Source: Phialocephala subalpina (lineage: Eukaryota > Ascomycota > Leotiomycetes > Helotiales > Mollisiaceae). From it: 64,000 bases of DNA. The stretch lies in the NCBI GenBank assembly GCA_900073065.1, contig FJOG01000003.1:1676133-1740132 (forward strand), given 5' to 3'. Position numbers and translations under genes: made by a program. The first letter of the stretch is position 1, and the number at the start of each line of letters is the position of its first letter. Shown here piece by piece: positions 11,749-24,292 of the stretch. The notes under the pieces are model-generated. The model made no database searches. It was not told the DNA's origin and saw nothing but the letters and a program-made list of their open reading frames with translations.

Positions 11749-14700
11749 TCAACTCGGAGAATACCCACGTTGAGCCTCAAACTCGTCCCCAGTCTCAAAG
11801 TCGGCCGACTGATTGCTGCGAACTCTCGAGAGCTGCTCGGAAACATAATGAGCAGTGTGAGCGTCAGCCTCCCTTCGTTCCTGTTCTCTCTCTGCATTTT
11901 CTGGCTCAGCCGAATTAATCGTCTGGGCATCATCTCCATTAATCGAGTGGTCAAAGTCACTTCGAGCTCCGATGGATCTTGCCGTCGAAGAACGTCGCAT
12001 TTGATGGCGTAGAGTACTGGCACCCTTACCCTTAGGTTGGGTTACATGGCGGGTGAAGATATCTAGAAGTAATTAGCTAGGATTCTAACGAAAGAGTTCA
12101 ATCCATTCAAACCATCGAAATAATGATTCATTCCTACTGATGGTGTACCTATACCCGGGATCTCGGAGTCAGCATTCCCATTTCAAGCACTTCAAAGAGG
12201 AGAGGAGGGGAATATGTTCCAGAAGTCTCGGACTTTCAGGACTCTCGAAACAAAGGGGAAAAGAAACAGGGCTTCGAGAAGGTAGGCTTACGAGGTGTCT
12301 GTGGAAGACGGCAGCTCAACCTAGGCAATATCAGTTGTGGCTCATCTACTCGTCTGAGATGGAAAAGTATATCAGCTTACCCTGTGTCGTGAATCATTCT
12401 GGCGATGAGCCCAGTCCAGCCACATTGATGTGTAGCTCCAAGTCCTCGGCCACTGTCGCCGTCAAAGAATTCATAGAACCACAAGTTGTCCTTCCAATTG
12501 GGATCGAAATCAAGCATATCGTTTCCATCGTTGATAGCACGGCGGCCATCATCCCCACGGGCCATGAGATGCTGCAGGCGATGTTGAATTTCCTCAGAAA
12601 CGCGACCAAGATGCATCATGTCTCCAGAGCCTGTAGGACATTCCACTTCAAACTGCGGTCCGTAGAACATGTAGAATCGCTGAAGAGACTCAACGAGGAG
12701 GAAATTGACACATAGCCAGATGGGTCCTCTCCAATTGCTGTTACCCCCGAACATGCCACTGTCGGAGTCTCCAGAAACATACTCGACCTTGAACTCTTGC
12801 CCATTAACATCCATAGAATAAGGGTGCTTTTCGTGGTACTTGGACAGTGACCGAATTCCATGATCGCTGAAAAACTCATGCTCGTCCAGCATACGTTTCA
12901 AGATCTTCTCAAGGCGATCCTTACTGACGAGTGACAGTAATATTCGGTTGTCCTTGCCTCGCTTCCTTATGCTGGCCATGTTGCGCTCCGCAACGTCGTG
13001 ACGATTTTCGATGAACCAGTCAACGCGTTTCTTGAAAGACGGCAGCTTGTTAATGAGCTCGGGCTCCAGGGTGAGAGTTGCATACAACGGGATCAGACCG
13101 ACAAGAGATCGAACAGGGAGCTGCTGGGTCCATGGTCCTCCATAAGAAATGGCATCATAGTAAAACCCATCCTCTTCATTCCATAGAGATTTCTCTTCCT
13201 TGGCGCCTGCCTTATATGTCATGGCGTCGCTAATCAGCATGAAGTGTTCGAAGAATTTGGACGCAATATCCTCGTAGATGCGCCTGTGCTTGGCCAACTC
13301 AAGCGCAATGTTCAGCATACAAAGGCAGTAAAATGCCATCCATCCAGTGCTGTCAGCCTGTTCAAGGACACCTCCAGTTGGCAATGGTTCGGAGCGATTG
13401 AACAATCCAATGTTGTCCAGACCAAGGAAGCCTCCTTCGAAGACATTCTTGCCGTCGAAGTCCTTTCTATTGACCCACCAAGTAAAGTTGAGAAGTAGCT
13501 TCTGGAACACTCGCTCAAGGAAGTCCAGATCTTGGCGGCCGTACAGCTTTCTTTCAATTTTGAAAGTGCGGAACGTGGCCCAAGCATGTACAGGTGGATT
13601 GACATCTCCGAAGTTCCATTCGTAGGCTGGCAGCTGACCATTAGGGTGCATATACCATTCCCTCGTGAACAGATCCAATTGCTTCTTGGCGAAATCGGGG
13701 TCAATCATTGCTAGTGGAATGCAGTGGAATGCCGAATCCCAAGCAGCAAAGAAGGGGTACTCCCACGAATCTGGCATCGACAGGATGTCATCAAGATGCA
13801 TATGCTTCCAGTTTGTATTTCGGACTGCCTTTCGGTCTGGCGGCGGGGGAGGTTGATTTGGGTCTCCATTTGCCCATTGATCCCAGATGAAATGGTAGAA
13901 TTGCTTCGTCCACATCATGCCGGCAAATGCCTGGCGTTGGATGTTACGAAGATCATCCGACATAGGAAGTGGGCTGATGCGGTAGTAGAATTCATCGGCT
14001 TCCTCTCTCCGCTTTTCAACAATATCGTCGAACACCTCTTCGTCCATGTAATCATCGTATTTCTTCGAGATTCTGAATCTGACGACAGCACATTCCCCGG
14101 GAGCGACACCGCCGCCTTCGTTGAACTTGAACCAGGCCGCGGACTTTGTCCCAATCTGCTTGGGGTTGACGGCTTTCTTCTCCTTGTCCACGATGTATCG
14201 GTGAAAGGCATCCTTGACGTAAGGTTGGTCATTTTCTCCACCATACAGCACTTGGTAGTTGGTATCATTTTCCGTGAAGATAAGTTCTGGCATAACATCT
14301 TGACCACTAGGTCCTACTCCTGGCGATGGTGATAGCTGGACATAACGCTCCCCAAGCTTGTAATGCTTAGTCTGAGCAACAGTCTCGCTGACCTGGCGGA
14401 CACTAGGCTTCTTGTCGGGAGATTCATGACCCCACGCCCAGGTGTTCCTAAACCAGACGTGTGGAATAATGTGGAGTGGGGCGGGCTCTGGACCGCGATT
14501 CCAAGCTGTAACTCGGAAAAGTAACTCCTCGGGGTTATCGTCCTCCTTCGCAGTCTCGATGAAGATGTCCCAGTATCTGTCATCGTCGAAGACTCCGGTA
14601 TCAATTATCTGGTATTCTCGATCGAGTTTTCCTCGTCTTGCGTTTTCCCTGACCAGATCCTCGTATGGAAACTTCCGTTGTGGGTACTTATAGAGCATTT

Positions 14701-15306
14701 TCATGTAGGAATGCTAGAATCTTGTCAACCGAGCTGCTGAAAAGAGGCCACCATGCAAAACTAACCGTCGGAGTGTTGTCAAGATGAAAATGTGCCTCCT
14801 TGATACTCTCGCCATGGTTGCCCTGCGGATTCGAAAGTCCAAATAGTCGTTCCTTCAAGAAATCACTGCGTATTTGTTAGCGGTTCTGTTTCTGGGGCCT
14901 CGGATTGTGGCACTGACTCCTCTTCATTCCAGAAAGCAAATGCAATATTCTGCAGTCCATGTGTATCCGAGACGCCTGCAATACCGTCTTCACCCCATCG
15001 GAAAGCTCTGGATCGCGCATGTTCGTGCGGGAAATCTGCGGAGGTTTCAGTCAGCTTGGACTTGACATCTCATCTCATGGTGGTCGGACTTACGGCTCCA
15101 AGCATCGCCATCTGGACTATAATCTTCTCGGACTGCAGATACGGTCAGAAGCAATACTCTGCGGCATGGCGCACCATATTACCTGTAGCCCATTGCCTCT
15201 CCGCAACGTAAGGACCCCACCGCTTCCAGTACTTCTCTCGTTCTCTGTCCTGCTTCAGACGCTTCTCTTCCTCGGAGAGATACTCATGGTGGTCGATTTG
15301 AACCAT
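11749..15306 (-). CDS. Glycoside hydrolase family 63-type protein
   Basis: A predicted alpha-glycosidase with the (alpha/alpha)6-barrel of GH63 and related six-hairpin enzymes. The substrate cannot be told; alpha-glucoside trimming or a glucosylglycerate-type substrate are both possible. Eight exons on the minus strand are 15306-15183, 15132-15094, 15035-14918, 14865-14766, 14713-12381, 12320-12292, 12148-12113 and 12062-11749, giving about 1030 aa. The start [16 protein letters not shown] is charged with no signal peptide, which argues against the ER-membrane glucosidase I. Family-like segments include [56 protein letters not shown] and [14 protein letters not shown]. Two very small exons (29 and 36 nt) near the 3' end restore LPQTPRTP and NHYFDDIFTRH. 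The last 90 residues are charged and low-complexity. Confidence 0.85.
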
Positions 15307-17180
15307 GATGTTCGGTCGAGCTCCGGCGGCTTTGTTCTGCTAATTGAAGTACTTTTGTAGGGTATGATGCCAATCAACACAGAAGAGACAGAAACACAAA
15401 GTACTGTAGTCCTGTTGTCCTACGCAGCACAATTGGCAGACCACGCGCAGAGCACAATGGTGACGGACACTTCTTTGACCGCGTTTGGAGATAGAGTAGA
15501 ATGGAGATAGAATAATAGGTGAGAGCACTAGGTAATAAACAAAGGAGCTATCGAGGTAGTGTAGCTTCCAGCTTGGTCCGAGGGAGGAAGGGGAAAACCG
15601 AAGCCTTCGAAACCCGACTCACTGGGAATCGGCGATGGCACTGCTAGTCGATGAAATGCATAATATGAAGGGCACGCTTCCGCTGCCGTCCTGCAGGCTT
15701 TCTTTCTTGTTATCGGACCTTGTCAGGGCAGAGCATGCAGAAGCGTTGGGCAGAACTCGTGTGGAGCTCAGCTTTTTTGCCCGCACTGCGCTGCACTGCA
15801 CTGCACCGCACCCTTTTCCTGCATGCTGGGGCCAGACCCCGACGTCATCGTTATTCTCGAGTTTTTGCGGGAGAAGGAGCGGGAGCAAGAAAAAGCGTTG
15901 TGCTTTGACAGGAAACAGAATCTAGACCGTGGATAGCCTGGCCTGTCTCGGACAGTTTGCTCCACGCGGTTTAACTTTAACAGCCTGCCAGTGTTGTGTT
16001 GAAGCTTTCCAACTTTTGCCCATGGCCTCCACCAACTGACACCTTTCTTACTGTTCTGCCGACCTGGCTGGCCTGTCAGCCTCTCCCATCACCCAACCAG
16101 CATTAGTGAAAACCTTTCCCCGCCAGCCTACCAGCTAAATATCTTTCATGTTTGACCACCATCCAAGTTAAGCTTCCGAGTCAATCTTCAGTCAGGTACG
16201 GCGGCACCTGAATTCCAAAGTTACCCCTCATTTCACGTGCCTTCCTTGCCATCATCTCCTTCCATCTCAATGTTGAGCACAGGACATTTCAAGTATGCAA
16301 TGTCGTCTTCAGTCAACATGTCTGAGCAATAAGATGTTTCGTTCTGCCAGACTATAGTGTCAGGCAGAGATTCTACAAATATTTGCCTTGGTTACGGATT
16401 AGAAAATGCGCTCCGCGGCCTCATGCGCAGCCTGTGGCTGGAGCCAGAGGAAGAGTTCTCCCTCCTTAGGTAATTCCATTTCTTTGCACTTGGGAATATA
16501 ATCTTGGTAAGAGTCTCACCTGGCCAATTCGAGATGGACGAAAGAATGCCTCTTTGGAGCGACAGACGCAAATGTAGCAGATAGCCACACCACATGACTG
16601 ATGCTGATCTCGGAAATTCCTACTGTTTTCGCTCTCCGAGGTCTCGAGATGGGATGCCAACTATCTGAGGAACTTCATTTCACACATGTCACGCATTCTG
16701 TGATAGATTGGCAAAAAGGTTCTGGTTGGCTTCATGGAGTAGATTCAAAGCGTCTTCTATCCACCGGTGGTATCTAGCGCAGGCTGTAGCTTCTGCGCCA
16801 TAACATGGCTTGCCCAAAGGTTCGGGACCATTCTTCACGAGACCTTGCGGCGCCCCCGTGCACCGTTGTCTCCTTGTCCTTCCAAAAGCTGCCCTCTGCA
16901 GTTTTACATCCCCTCTCCTATCATGCTCGACGTTCTCCATGCTCAAGAAAACGTGCATGAATATTCCAAAAAATACAACGAAATCGCGCAGTCGCAACAT
17001 CCCAGAGCTCGGGATTGCCACTTCCACGGGGCCGCGGATTCGGCTTCGTGTGTAGCGTGTCAAAAAGCCAGCTTGACACGCAGGTGTATGATTTTGCAAA
17101 CAGGTAAGTAGCCGTAACGAATGGCGGCTGCATATGAGTTTCTCCCCCTTCTCCTCTTCACACATTATAATGACATCTCA
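15307..17180. other. Intergenic, upstream of GH63 gene
   Basis: About 1.9 kb, including the GH63 promoter and the 3' flank of the EsdC-like gene. Several overlapping frames up to 158 codons occur on both strands, but none shows family motifs or splice-compatible continuation. Confidence 0.5.
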
Positions 17181-18101
17181 TCATCGTCTCACGACCAGGC
17201 CATGACGGCGGGTACTCCCAGTCACGTATTCGTCCTCGGAAGAACAGCAGGAACTCGAATCGTCGCTGTAGCCGCAGCGAGAACCTCCACAATCCAGTTT
17301 GACACGATCGCCTCCTCGTGTGATGCCATAGCGTTCACATGTACAGCCGCAAGACGCGGAGCGTGGTGTGCTGTAGTCGCTGAGGGAACTGGCGGAGCTG
17401 GGAGAGTCGCTGTCGGAGCGGCTGGAGAGACTCGAGCCCACAGAGGACGGCGGTGAGTTCGAGAGATCGTAAGCGTATTCTTCATCGATGGTCGCAGCGC
17501 TGAAGCGGGATGTGAGTTCTTCCACTGTCGGTGCATTGTAATCTGCTTCCAGAATGTATTTAGTCGCATGAGGTGTGACTGGTTTCGGCGACTGTATCTG
17601 GGAAGTGGACAGTGGACGACCTTTCGGAATATCGACTGTCAGACTGAGACTATCACGGCGGGATTCTCGTCTTGTACTGGATGAAGAGTGCTTCTCTCGG
17701 CTGGAATGATGTCTCGAGGATCGTCTGTCCTTGTCCTTTTCGGAAGACGAGTGCTTCGTTGACGATGATGATGACTTCGATGAAGACTTGTGCGAGGACT
17801 TCTCTGATGGAACATCGAGGATGTTCAGAGTGCGTCCTGTTGTCGGCTCGGTGGTGGATGATTGACCGGGGTCGTGGGAGACATGGTATCCATCAATGAT
17901 GTAGTAGTACCAGTACCGCTGTCCCGGTTGCAATGTCGTACCCTGGAATCGGAATGTGCCTTTCCATGCACCGGATTTTGAAGATGTCTTATCCTTCGAG
18001 AGTGGAAGTTGACCGGCATAATTGTCCCAAGAGCCGAGTAGATGGACGGTTTTGACGCCAGAAGATGTGCGCAAAGAGAAGGAGAGTTGAACGGCTGCCA
18101 T
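17181..18101 (-). CDS. esdC: EsdC-like protein with AMPK-beta-type glycogen-binding domain
   Basis: A single-exon 306-aa protein. Residues 1-100 form a CBM48/AMPK-beta-like carbohydrate-binding domain. It has the early-set beta-sandwich landmarks VHLLGSWDNY, WKGTFRF, PGQRYWYYYIIDG and the following HVSHDP. The remainder is unlike AMPK-beta: a Ser/Lys/Arg-rich stretch (about 100-150), a proline/threonine-rich segment, then a Ser-rich tail with many cysteines (CGCTC, CGGSRCGY, CCSSEDEY). This architecture matches the fungal EsdC family, in which the Aspergillus nidulans member is linked to early sexual development; that assignment rests on my memory of the family. The AMPK-beta C-terminal interaction domain is absent, so it is probably not the SNF1 beta subunit. 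Confidence 0.8.
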   Translation of the reverse strand: MAAVQLSFSLRTSSGVKTVHLLGSWDNYAGQLPLSKDKTSSKSGAWKGTFRFQGTTLQPGQRYWYYYIIDGYHVSHDPGQSSTTEPTTGRTLNILDVPSEKSSHKSSSKSSSSSTKHSSSEKDKDRRSSRHHSSREKHSSSSTRRESRRDSLSLTVDIPKGRPLSTSQIQSPKPVTPHATKYILEADYNAPTVEELTSRFSAATIDEEYAYDLSNSPPSSVGSSLSSRSDSDSPSSASSLSDYSTPRSASCGCTCERYGITRGGDRVKLDCGGSRCGYSDDSSSCCSSEDEYVTGSTRRHGLVVRR

Positions 18102-21100
18102 TGTTTGTGCTACTTAATGCACTTGTCGGGTTGGAATTGATTGCAGTTGGTTCGAGCAAGAAGAGCTAGTTTTGGGGAATATTCGATTATTAAGATTGTA
18201 AAAATTATGTAGTTGACCAGCAACTGTATGGGAATTAGAATGTATGGTGGATGATATTATGAGCACAGCTCAGGTACGGAATAAACAAAAGTACGATAAA
18301 AACGACGACGACAGTATAGGAACTAGCTCTTGGAAGATTGACTGCTTGCTGAAGAGAGAAGAAAAGGGATCCAGATTGGGGTCCCAGGTTACCTTTATGG
18401 GGGGCCGTCACTGGAGGCCAGCCCAGCATGGTTGCCAGCATTCTGAGTGGTGGTGAGGGGAAAGCAAGACTTGGTGATGGGCTGAGGGACACGAAGACAG
18501 AATTATTGGCGGGATGCAGAGAGCACTGCAGGCAAAGCGCGTAGATGGCCGCTTGTCCCCTTTCAGCGACGTTTACGGAGTTTAAAGATGGGCGGTTAAA
18601 ATCGTTCAATCAGATCAGATCATGCCCTGTCCAAAAGCGCCTCCGAATGCACGGCCAGAAACATATCGAACCAATCAAAATTGGCAGGCTGATCAAAACC
18701 AGCGATCACATCGCGATGCAATGCACGCACGCAACCTTGGACATGAGAAGGAACAATTAACGAGGGCGTAACCATAAGCAAGAAGAACAAACTTAACCAG
18801 CATCGACGGAACGAACGGGTTCAGCCGATATGGGACAGCTTGTACCTTTTGTGACAGATGCCATCCGAATGATTTGCATATTGGAGCTTCGAGAACGTCG
18901 TTGGCTGATCAGATGGGCAGAACTCGATGAGGCTTCCCAGACGGGTGCTTGCGGCATCACGAATCGATAGCTCTCCCTAAATATTGTCGCAGCGACTCGA
19001 GAAACAGTCGATCCGCTTGGAAACAGCACTGGTCGACTGGCCGGTCTTGCAGAGGATCATCAAATCTGAGATGCAGACTCGCAGTTCCCACAGTCCTGCA
19101 TGTCTCTTGCAAACGAAGGACATAGGACAGATCTTGGAGGAAAGATAGAAATTCTGGGCTTCATGTACCTGTGCGGACCGACGCTTAGCTCCAGCGGTTG
19201 AGCCCGTCCTGTGACGATCGGTCAGGCACATCATTCGACGACTTCGCACCTATTTTCAAGGACCATTTTTGAGGGTGTGAAGCGAAGGCCGTGATGAGGA
19301 ATGTGGATGCTCAAATTGTGCTCCAGTCCGCTTATTATGCATTAACGTCCAGTGTGCATAAATGGGATTCATCCTCGCCTGGATCATTGGCTCGCTTCCC
19401 CCAGATCTTCTTTGACGCCCTCAGCACTCAAAACCTCGAGAGATCCATCATTTTTCCTTGGATGCAGGATTTGGTATGCCAATGACCAGCGTCAAAATAC
19501 CTCGATCGAGTTGGAAGGGTGGGCATATTGCAGCATCATAGCTCATCAAGTGGAGCACCTTGAGCAGAAAATTGAACTGCCAGTGCAGCACTCCAATTCA
19601 CCGTCAGGTTCACCTTCTAGCGCGCGAGGGAAACAAGCAGATCGAGGTGTGGACCGGGCAATTATTTCTATTCACGTTGTTTTACCCTCCGAAGTGTTTT
19701 GGATCAGAGATCGAGGGATTGTCGTGCTCTAGACATGGCACTTCTGTGGCCACATTGAAATGCTGCCGGTGGAGGAAAGTCCGAGTCTGAGAAGCAGCGT
19801 TGTTTGGAGATGTTGCGTACGAGCAATTGTAAACCTCCACGAAGAGAGAGTCAATGTTTGTTAGACAGTGCATTTTTGGTGTCATGCGATGCGTTTCGAA
19901 GCTGAAGGCAGCTTTTAGCAGGAGCGACAAATGCTTCAGGAAGTGATGCTACTTCACTCAAGGAGAAAAATTGACGTGGAAGAATGATTATTGACCAGTC
20001 TTACTCATCATCAAATTCAATCAGAATGGAGCAGGATTTTTCATTTTGAACTCACATTTCACGTCTGCAGTTCAGTCTGCGCTAGCCTCCGACTTCACGT
20101 GAACTTCACCGCTACTCTCCCTTGTCCCCAGACGTTCGTGGAAAGATCGTCGCATTGTGGATCTTGTCGTGTAAATTTTTGTTTATGTCGAAACCTCTCT
20201 GTAGAAGTCTCCCTGAACTTCTGGGGATGACGGGTAGGCACATATGGGTGTATCACGTGACGTTACAATATACTCCCAGTGCGTGGGGCTTGCAGCTGGA
20301 CTCGCAGCGTTTACTTTTAAAGGGCAATTCAATGTCGATTGCACTCGGTTGGATGTTGTCATAAAATAGTTAGAAATTCGCTATGAAAACGCGGTGAGAA
20401 ATATTCCCGGATAATCGGCGGCTGAGGTATAATCACAAGCTTTCGAGCGATTCAGCATAGCGAGCCACTGACTCGGATAGACTTTTCTCTTTGGGGCTCG
20501 GTCGAACTGTCAACGAAACTTAATAACCTTGTCTCGATCTCCTGATAACGGCATCATCGTCCCCACTGGTATCTACTCGTCATGCTACAGAATGCGACTA
20601 TTTAATCTTCAGCATCTCCTTCGTCACTAGTGACACTGACACCAGTCAGAATGAGAACTCTCCAGCTCCGATGATGGGCAACTATTGGGCTCATCACGGC
20701 ATGTTCTAAACATCGACGGGTTTCTAAAAAGGTACGGTATTGACGTACGAAGTAGCGGCATGTATTCGGTGCTGCCAAGACTAACTGCAGGGAGAGAAAT
20801 ACCACAAGAACATGAACGGGCCATGTACTCGGTGTCGGGAAGCACCTCTGATGTCGAACCCGCAAATTGAATACGACAGTTAATAAATAGCTCAACCCCT
20901 CATCCCCACGCTTTTATGCACCTTCATCCCCATATCAACAATTTCATGACTCTCAATCACGCCTGCTGATGATATCGATATCTGCCATTGCAAGCCACTG
21001 CATGCAGATGCTGACAAGTATGCATCCGCCGTCGACAGCCAGATTTCTCGATTCCTAACTGGATGCCATCATGAGTCGGTGGACATCACACTATCATGAC

Positions 21101-22422
21101 GAGCGTTGCTGAGGCGATTCGGAGACGGTTTTCATGACAGGGTTTTATTCGTCGAAAAGTCCCTTGAATACCGGTACAGTTAATTTTTCAACGGGGTACA
21201 GATCTTCGGCCGCTTCCGGGATACCACAGATGGGATTTCCACATGTGCGTGAGACGACGAACCCAATCGTTCGTGAACGTGTGCATGCGCGTTGATATCA
21301 TCATCATCAATCAGGGTTACGAGTACGGGTACCTGAAAGCTGAAATTCAGGAAGGAGTAAAATAAAATAAAAAAAGGAGGGGCAAATCTGCCAAGTTTTG
21401 CCCCTGCTTTTTCAACTGGGAGCTTATCGATTGGATGACAGGCGATAAAATTTCTGATGAGCCGCTAGAAATTAAAATGGGACTTGGAATCGACCCTTCA
21501 ACCACCGACGTTCACGAGTCAACTCTCTCCATCGACATCGACATCGACCATCCCAACAGCCAATTATGCCCTACGAAAGCTCGCCGTTTTACGCAGCTCT
21601 CCGTCCTATTTTCGTCTCGTTCTCGTACGACATAGAGTTCTGTTTATGCGAGAGATCCTTTCCCTTTCTGCGCCTCCCTCCATGCGTCCTAATGTCCCTT
21701 CCTCGGCGGCATCCCCTGCCACCGGCCCGCAACATGCTGCGTGAGGTCATACAGATGCCGACCTCAAACACCATGCAGGCATTGTTATCAGCACCTTCCT
21801 TGAGCTGAGTGGAACAGATTCATCAGCGTAGGCGTGTTGACGCCATCTATCTGACATTTGTTCGCTGCTCTTGAGCGTCTTCTGCAGTACAGTATCAAGA
21901 GAAAGTTCTCGTTGCCGTGGTGCGAGATATTGCCCGTATCTGGGCAGATTGCCATTGCTTGGACGCTGTGTGTTGATATGAACCACCGATTTCTTTGATA
22001 GTGGGGTCCTGACGGCCATCTAACCTCCAAGCAGGTCGCCATCGATCTCTAGTTCCTGGAGACCTCAGTACCGTTTGTAAATGTCCACTGAGGTAATGAT
22101 CGCTCTAATCGCTCCAAGTTCTGAGCTAAGATGGTCACCGTCTTTGGCCCCTTCTCCATATTTATATAATACTAGGCCGATACCCCTATGGTCTGTTCAC
22201 GTTGTCTTTTGGTTCCAAACTTATTTCAGCAACGCTTTATCCCTCATCTTTATTTCTTCTCCATTCTTGGCTGCCCTTCCCCTTCATTTCCAACTCGGTC
22301 AGGTAGTCGGTTTCAAACGAACTCTGCGGAGCACAAGAGACCCACTCCATCCTCCGCTCCTCCAGATCTCCACGTTTCTCTGACCCGAGTCATTTCGAGA
22401 AGCGGGCATATATACGTGTATC
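18102..22422. other. 4.3-kb intergenic region without a supported gene
   Basis: This is the largest gene-free stretch of normal composition in the window. It lies between the divergent EsdC-like and HAD phosphatase genes, so both promoters fall in it. All frames are under about 130 codons, overlap one another and carry no motif. A short (ATCGAC)n run occurs near 21530-21548. A long regulatory region, a non-coding RNA or a rapidly evolving small gene cannot be excluded from sequence alone. Confidence 0.5.
22161..22170 (+). promoter_or_regulatory. TATA-like element upstream of the HAD gene
   Basis: TTTATATAAT lies about 260 bp before the start codon at 22423. The interval is pyrimidine-rich, as is common near fungal transcription starts. 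Position and composition only. Confidence 0.35.
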
Positions 22423-23985
22423 ATGGCTCCCACAAAATCCGAGTCTTTGGCCCCGCCAAAGCAGAGACCTGGCTTTCGACGTCTTTCTTCAATGACTGCC
22501 ACCGAAAAAGATCTCAGAGAAGGCGGACCTGTCGTTGTCGTCCCAGAAAGAATGATGGCTCAAAGATCACATTCCCACCATGGTGGCTTTGCTGCCTCCT
22601 TGGAAACTGCTCGAAAAGAGCTGGATTCTATGAATCTTGAGGAAGAAGCACTAGTCTCTCCCGCCTCCAGTACACCCGAAACACCTGGCTCACCAATCAC
22701 TCCTGCAGACATCCCGACCGCAGACTCATTTGCGTTTGCGTTTGATATCGATGGAGTGTTGATCCGCGGTGGTCGTCCTATTCCAGAGGCCATCGAGGCG
22801 ATGAAAGTCCTCAACGGTGAGAACGAGTACGGCATGAAAGTGCCATATATTTTCTTGACCAACGGTGGGGGCAAGACAGAAGCGGAACGTTGTATTGATC
22901 TATCTCGCCAGCTCGACATCGAAGTTTCTCCAGCTCAGTTCATCTGTGGTAAGCATTTCTGTCCATTTGCAACTTGACATCGATGCTGACAATCAACCAG
23001 GACATACGCCAATGAGGGAGATGGTTGAGAAGTACGAAACTGTACTTGTTGTTGGTGGTGAGGGAGAGAAGTGTAGACAGGTGGCTGAAGGATACGGCTT
23101 CCGCGATGTCATCACTCCGGGTGACATTATCAAAGACAATGAACACACTACACCGTTCCGCAAGTTGACCGCAGAGGAGAAGGCAAACTCCAGAACGCGG
23201 AATTACGGCGAGACCAAGATTGAGGCAATCTTGTGAGTCCTCAGATGAGTTACTCCATTCCAATGTTCCCTTGCTAACTACTTCCCAGTGTCTTTGCCGA
23301 CAGCCGCGACTGGGCCGGTGATATACAAATTATGCTTGATCTCGCCATGTCGAAGGGAGGTTACATCGGGACTCTTTCCGAGACTTTCGATGAAGGTCCA
23401 CCAATTTACTTTTCACACAACGACATCGTCTGGTCCGCAGCTCACGACAACGTTCGTCTAGGCATGGGAGCCCTTCGAAAGATGGTAGAAATGCTATTCA
23501 AGGATCTCACCAAAGGCAAAGAGCTCGAGACCATTGCATTCGGCAAGCCTGCCATCGGTACCTTCGAATTTGCTACTCGTTTATTACAACAATGGCGAAA
23601 GGACGAACACCGTATCAATAGACCGCCCGAGACTGTCTACTTTGTTGGCGATACTCCCGAGAGTGATATCCGTGGCACTAATCAATTCAACACGAAGGCG
23701 AAGAACGAGTGGTATTCCATCCTGGTACGAACTGGTGTCTTCCAGGAGGGGACCGAACCTGCGTACAAACCCAAAGCGACTGTCGACACCGTACTGGATG
23801 CTGTCAGGCACGGCATGAAGCGTGAATTCTCGAAGAAGATGAAGGAGGCTGGTGGCCCTCTTGCCTTGAACGGTTTGGCTTTGAAAAACCTCTCGTTAAA
23901 TGGTGACACGAAGGTCGGGACCAAGACTCCGATCATGGAAGTCAGTGAGGCGAACACTCCGGAGGCTGTAACCCCAGGCGTTTAG
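22423..23985 (+). CDS. HAD-superfamily hydrolase, CECR5/YKR070W-like
   Basis: A phosphatase-fold protein of HAD subfamily IIA, related to yeast YKR070W and human CECR5/HDHD5; the physiological substrate is unknown. Three exons, 22423-22948, 23001-23232 and 23289-23985, give 484 aa. Motif I is FAFDIDGVLIRGG (the two catalytic Asp), near residue 105. The motif II region is FLTNGGGKTE, with the usual TNGG of this subfamily. FADSRDWAGDIQ and VYFVGDTPESDIRGTN (motif IV acidic pair) follow in the C-terminal half. The first 100 residues are Ser/Pro-rich and not conserved. YKR070W is reported to be mitochondrial; targeting is not obvious in this N-terminus. Introns are 52 and 56 nt. Confidence 0.9.
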
Positions 23986-24292
23986 ATCTTGTCTTATACA
24001 CAGATAGAAAGAGAGGGATAGATAGAAACAGATCTACAGAAAGATGAGATGGGAGGATTGATTTTTTTGGCGTTACTACCAAATACCCTGGGACACAGAC
24101 ACCTATGACGTGTTCAATAGGATACCAGGAGCAGAGATCAGATGGATCATAGATCATAGAAATGGCGTTCATGATCGAGAAGAAATGGAAGATTTTCCAA
24201 CATATTTTCATCCCTTGTTTCGTTTTACTTTGATTCTATGTACATGGCCGTCTGTGCAATCATGATGATTGACTTCTTCTCCATTTTAGGGT
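23986..24292. other. Convergent intergenic spacer
   Basis: The spacer lies between the 3' ends of the HAD gene and the hydrolase gene. Nothing beyond expected 3' flanks was seen. Confidence 0.5.

Noticed and set aside
13724..14332. 202-codon plus-strand frame inside the GH63 gene
   Set aside because: Antisense shadow of the large GH63 exon without family features.
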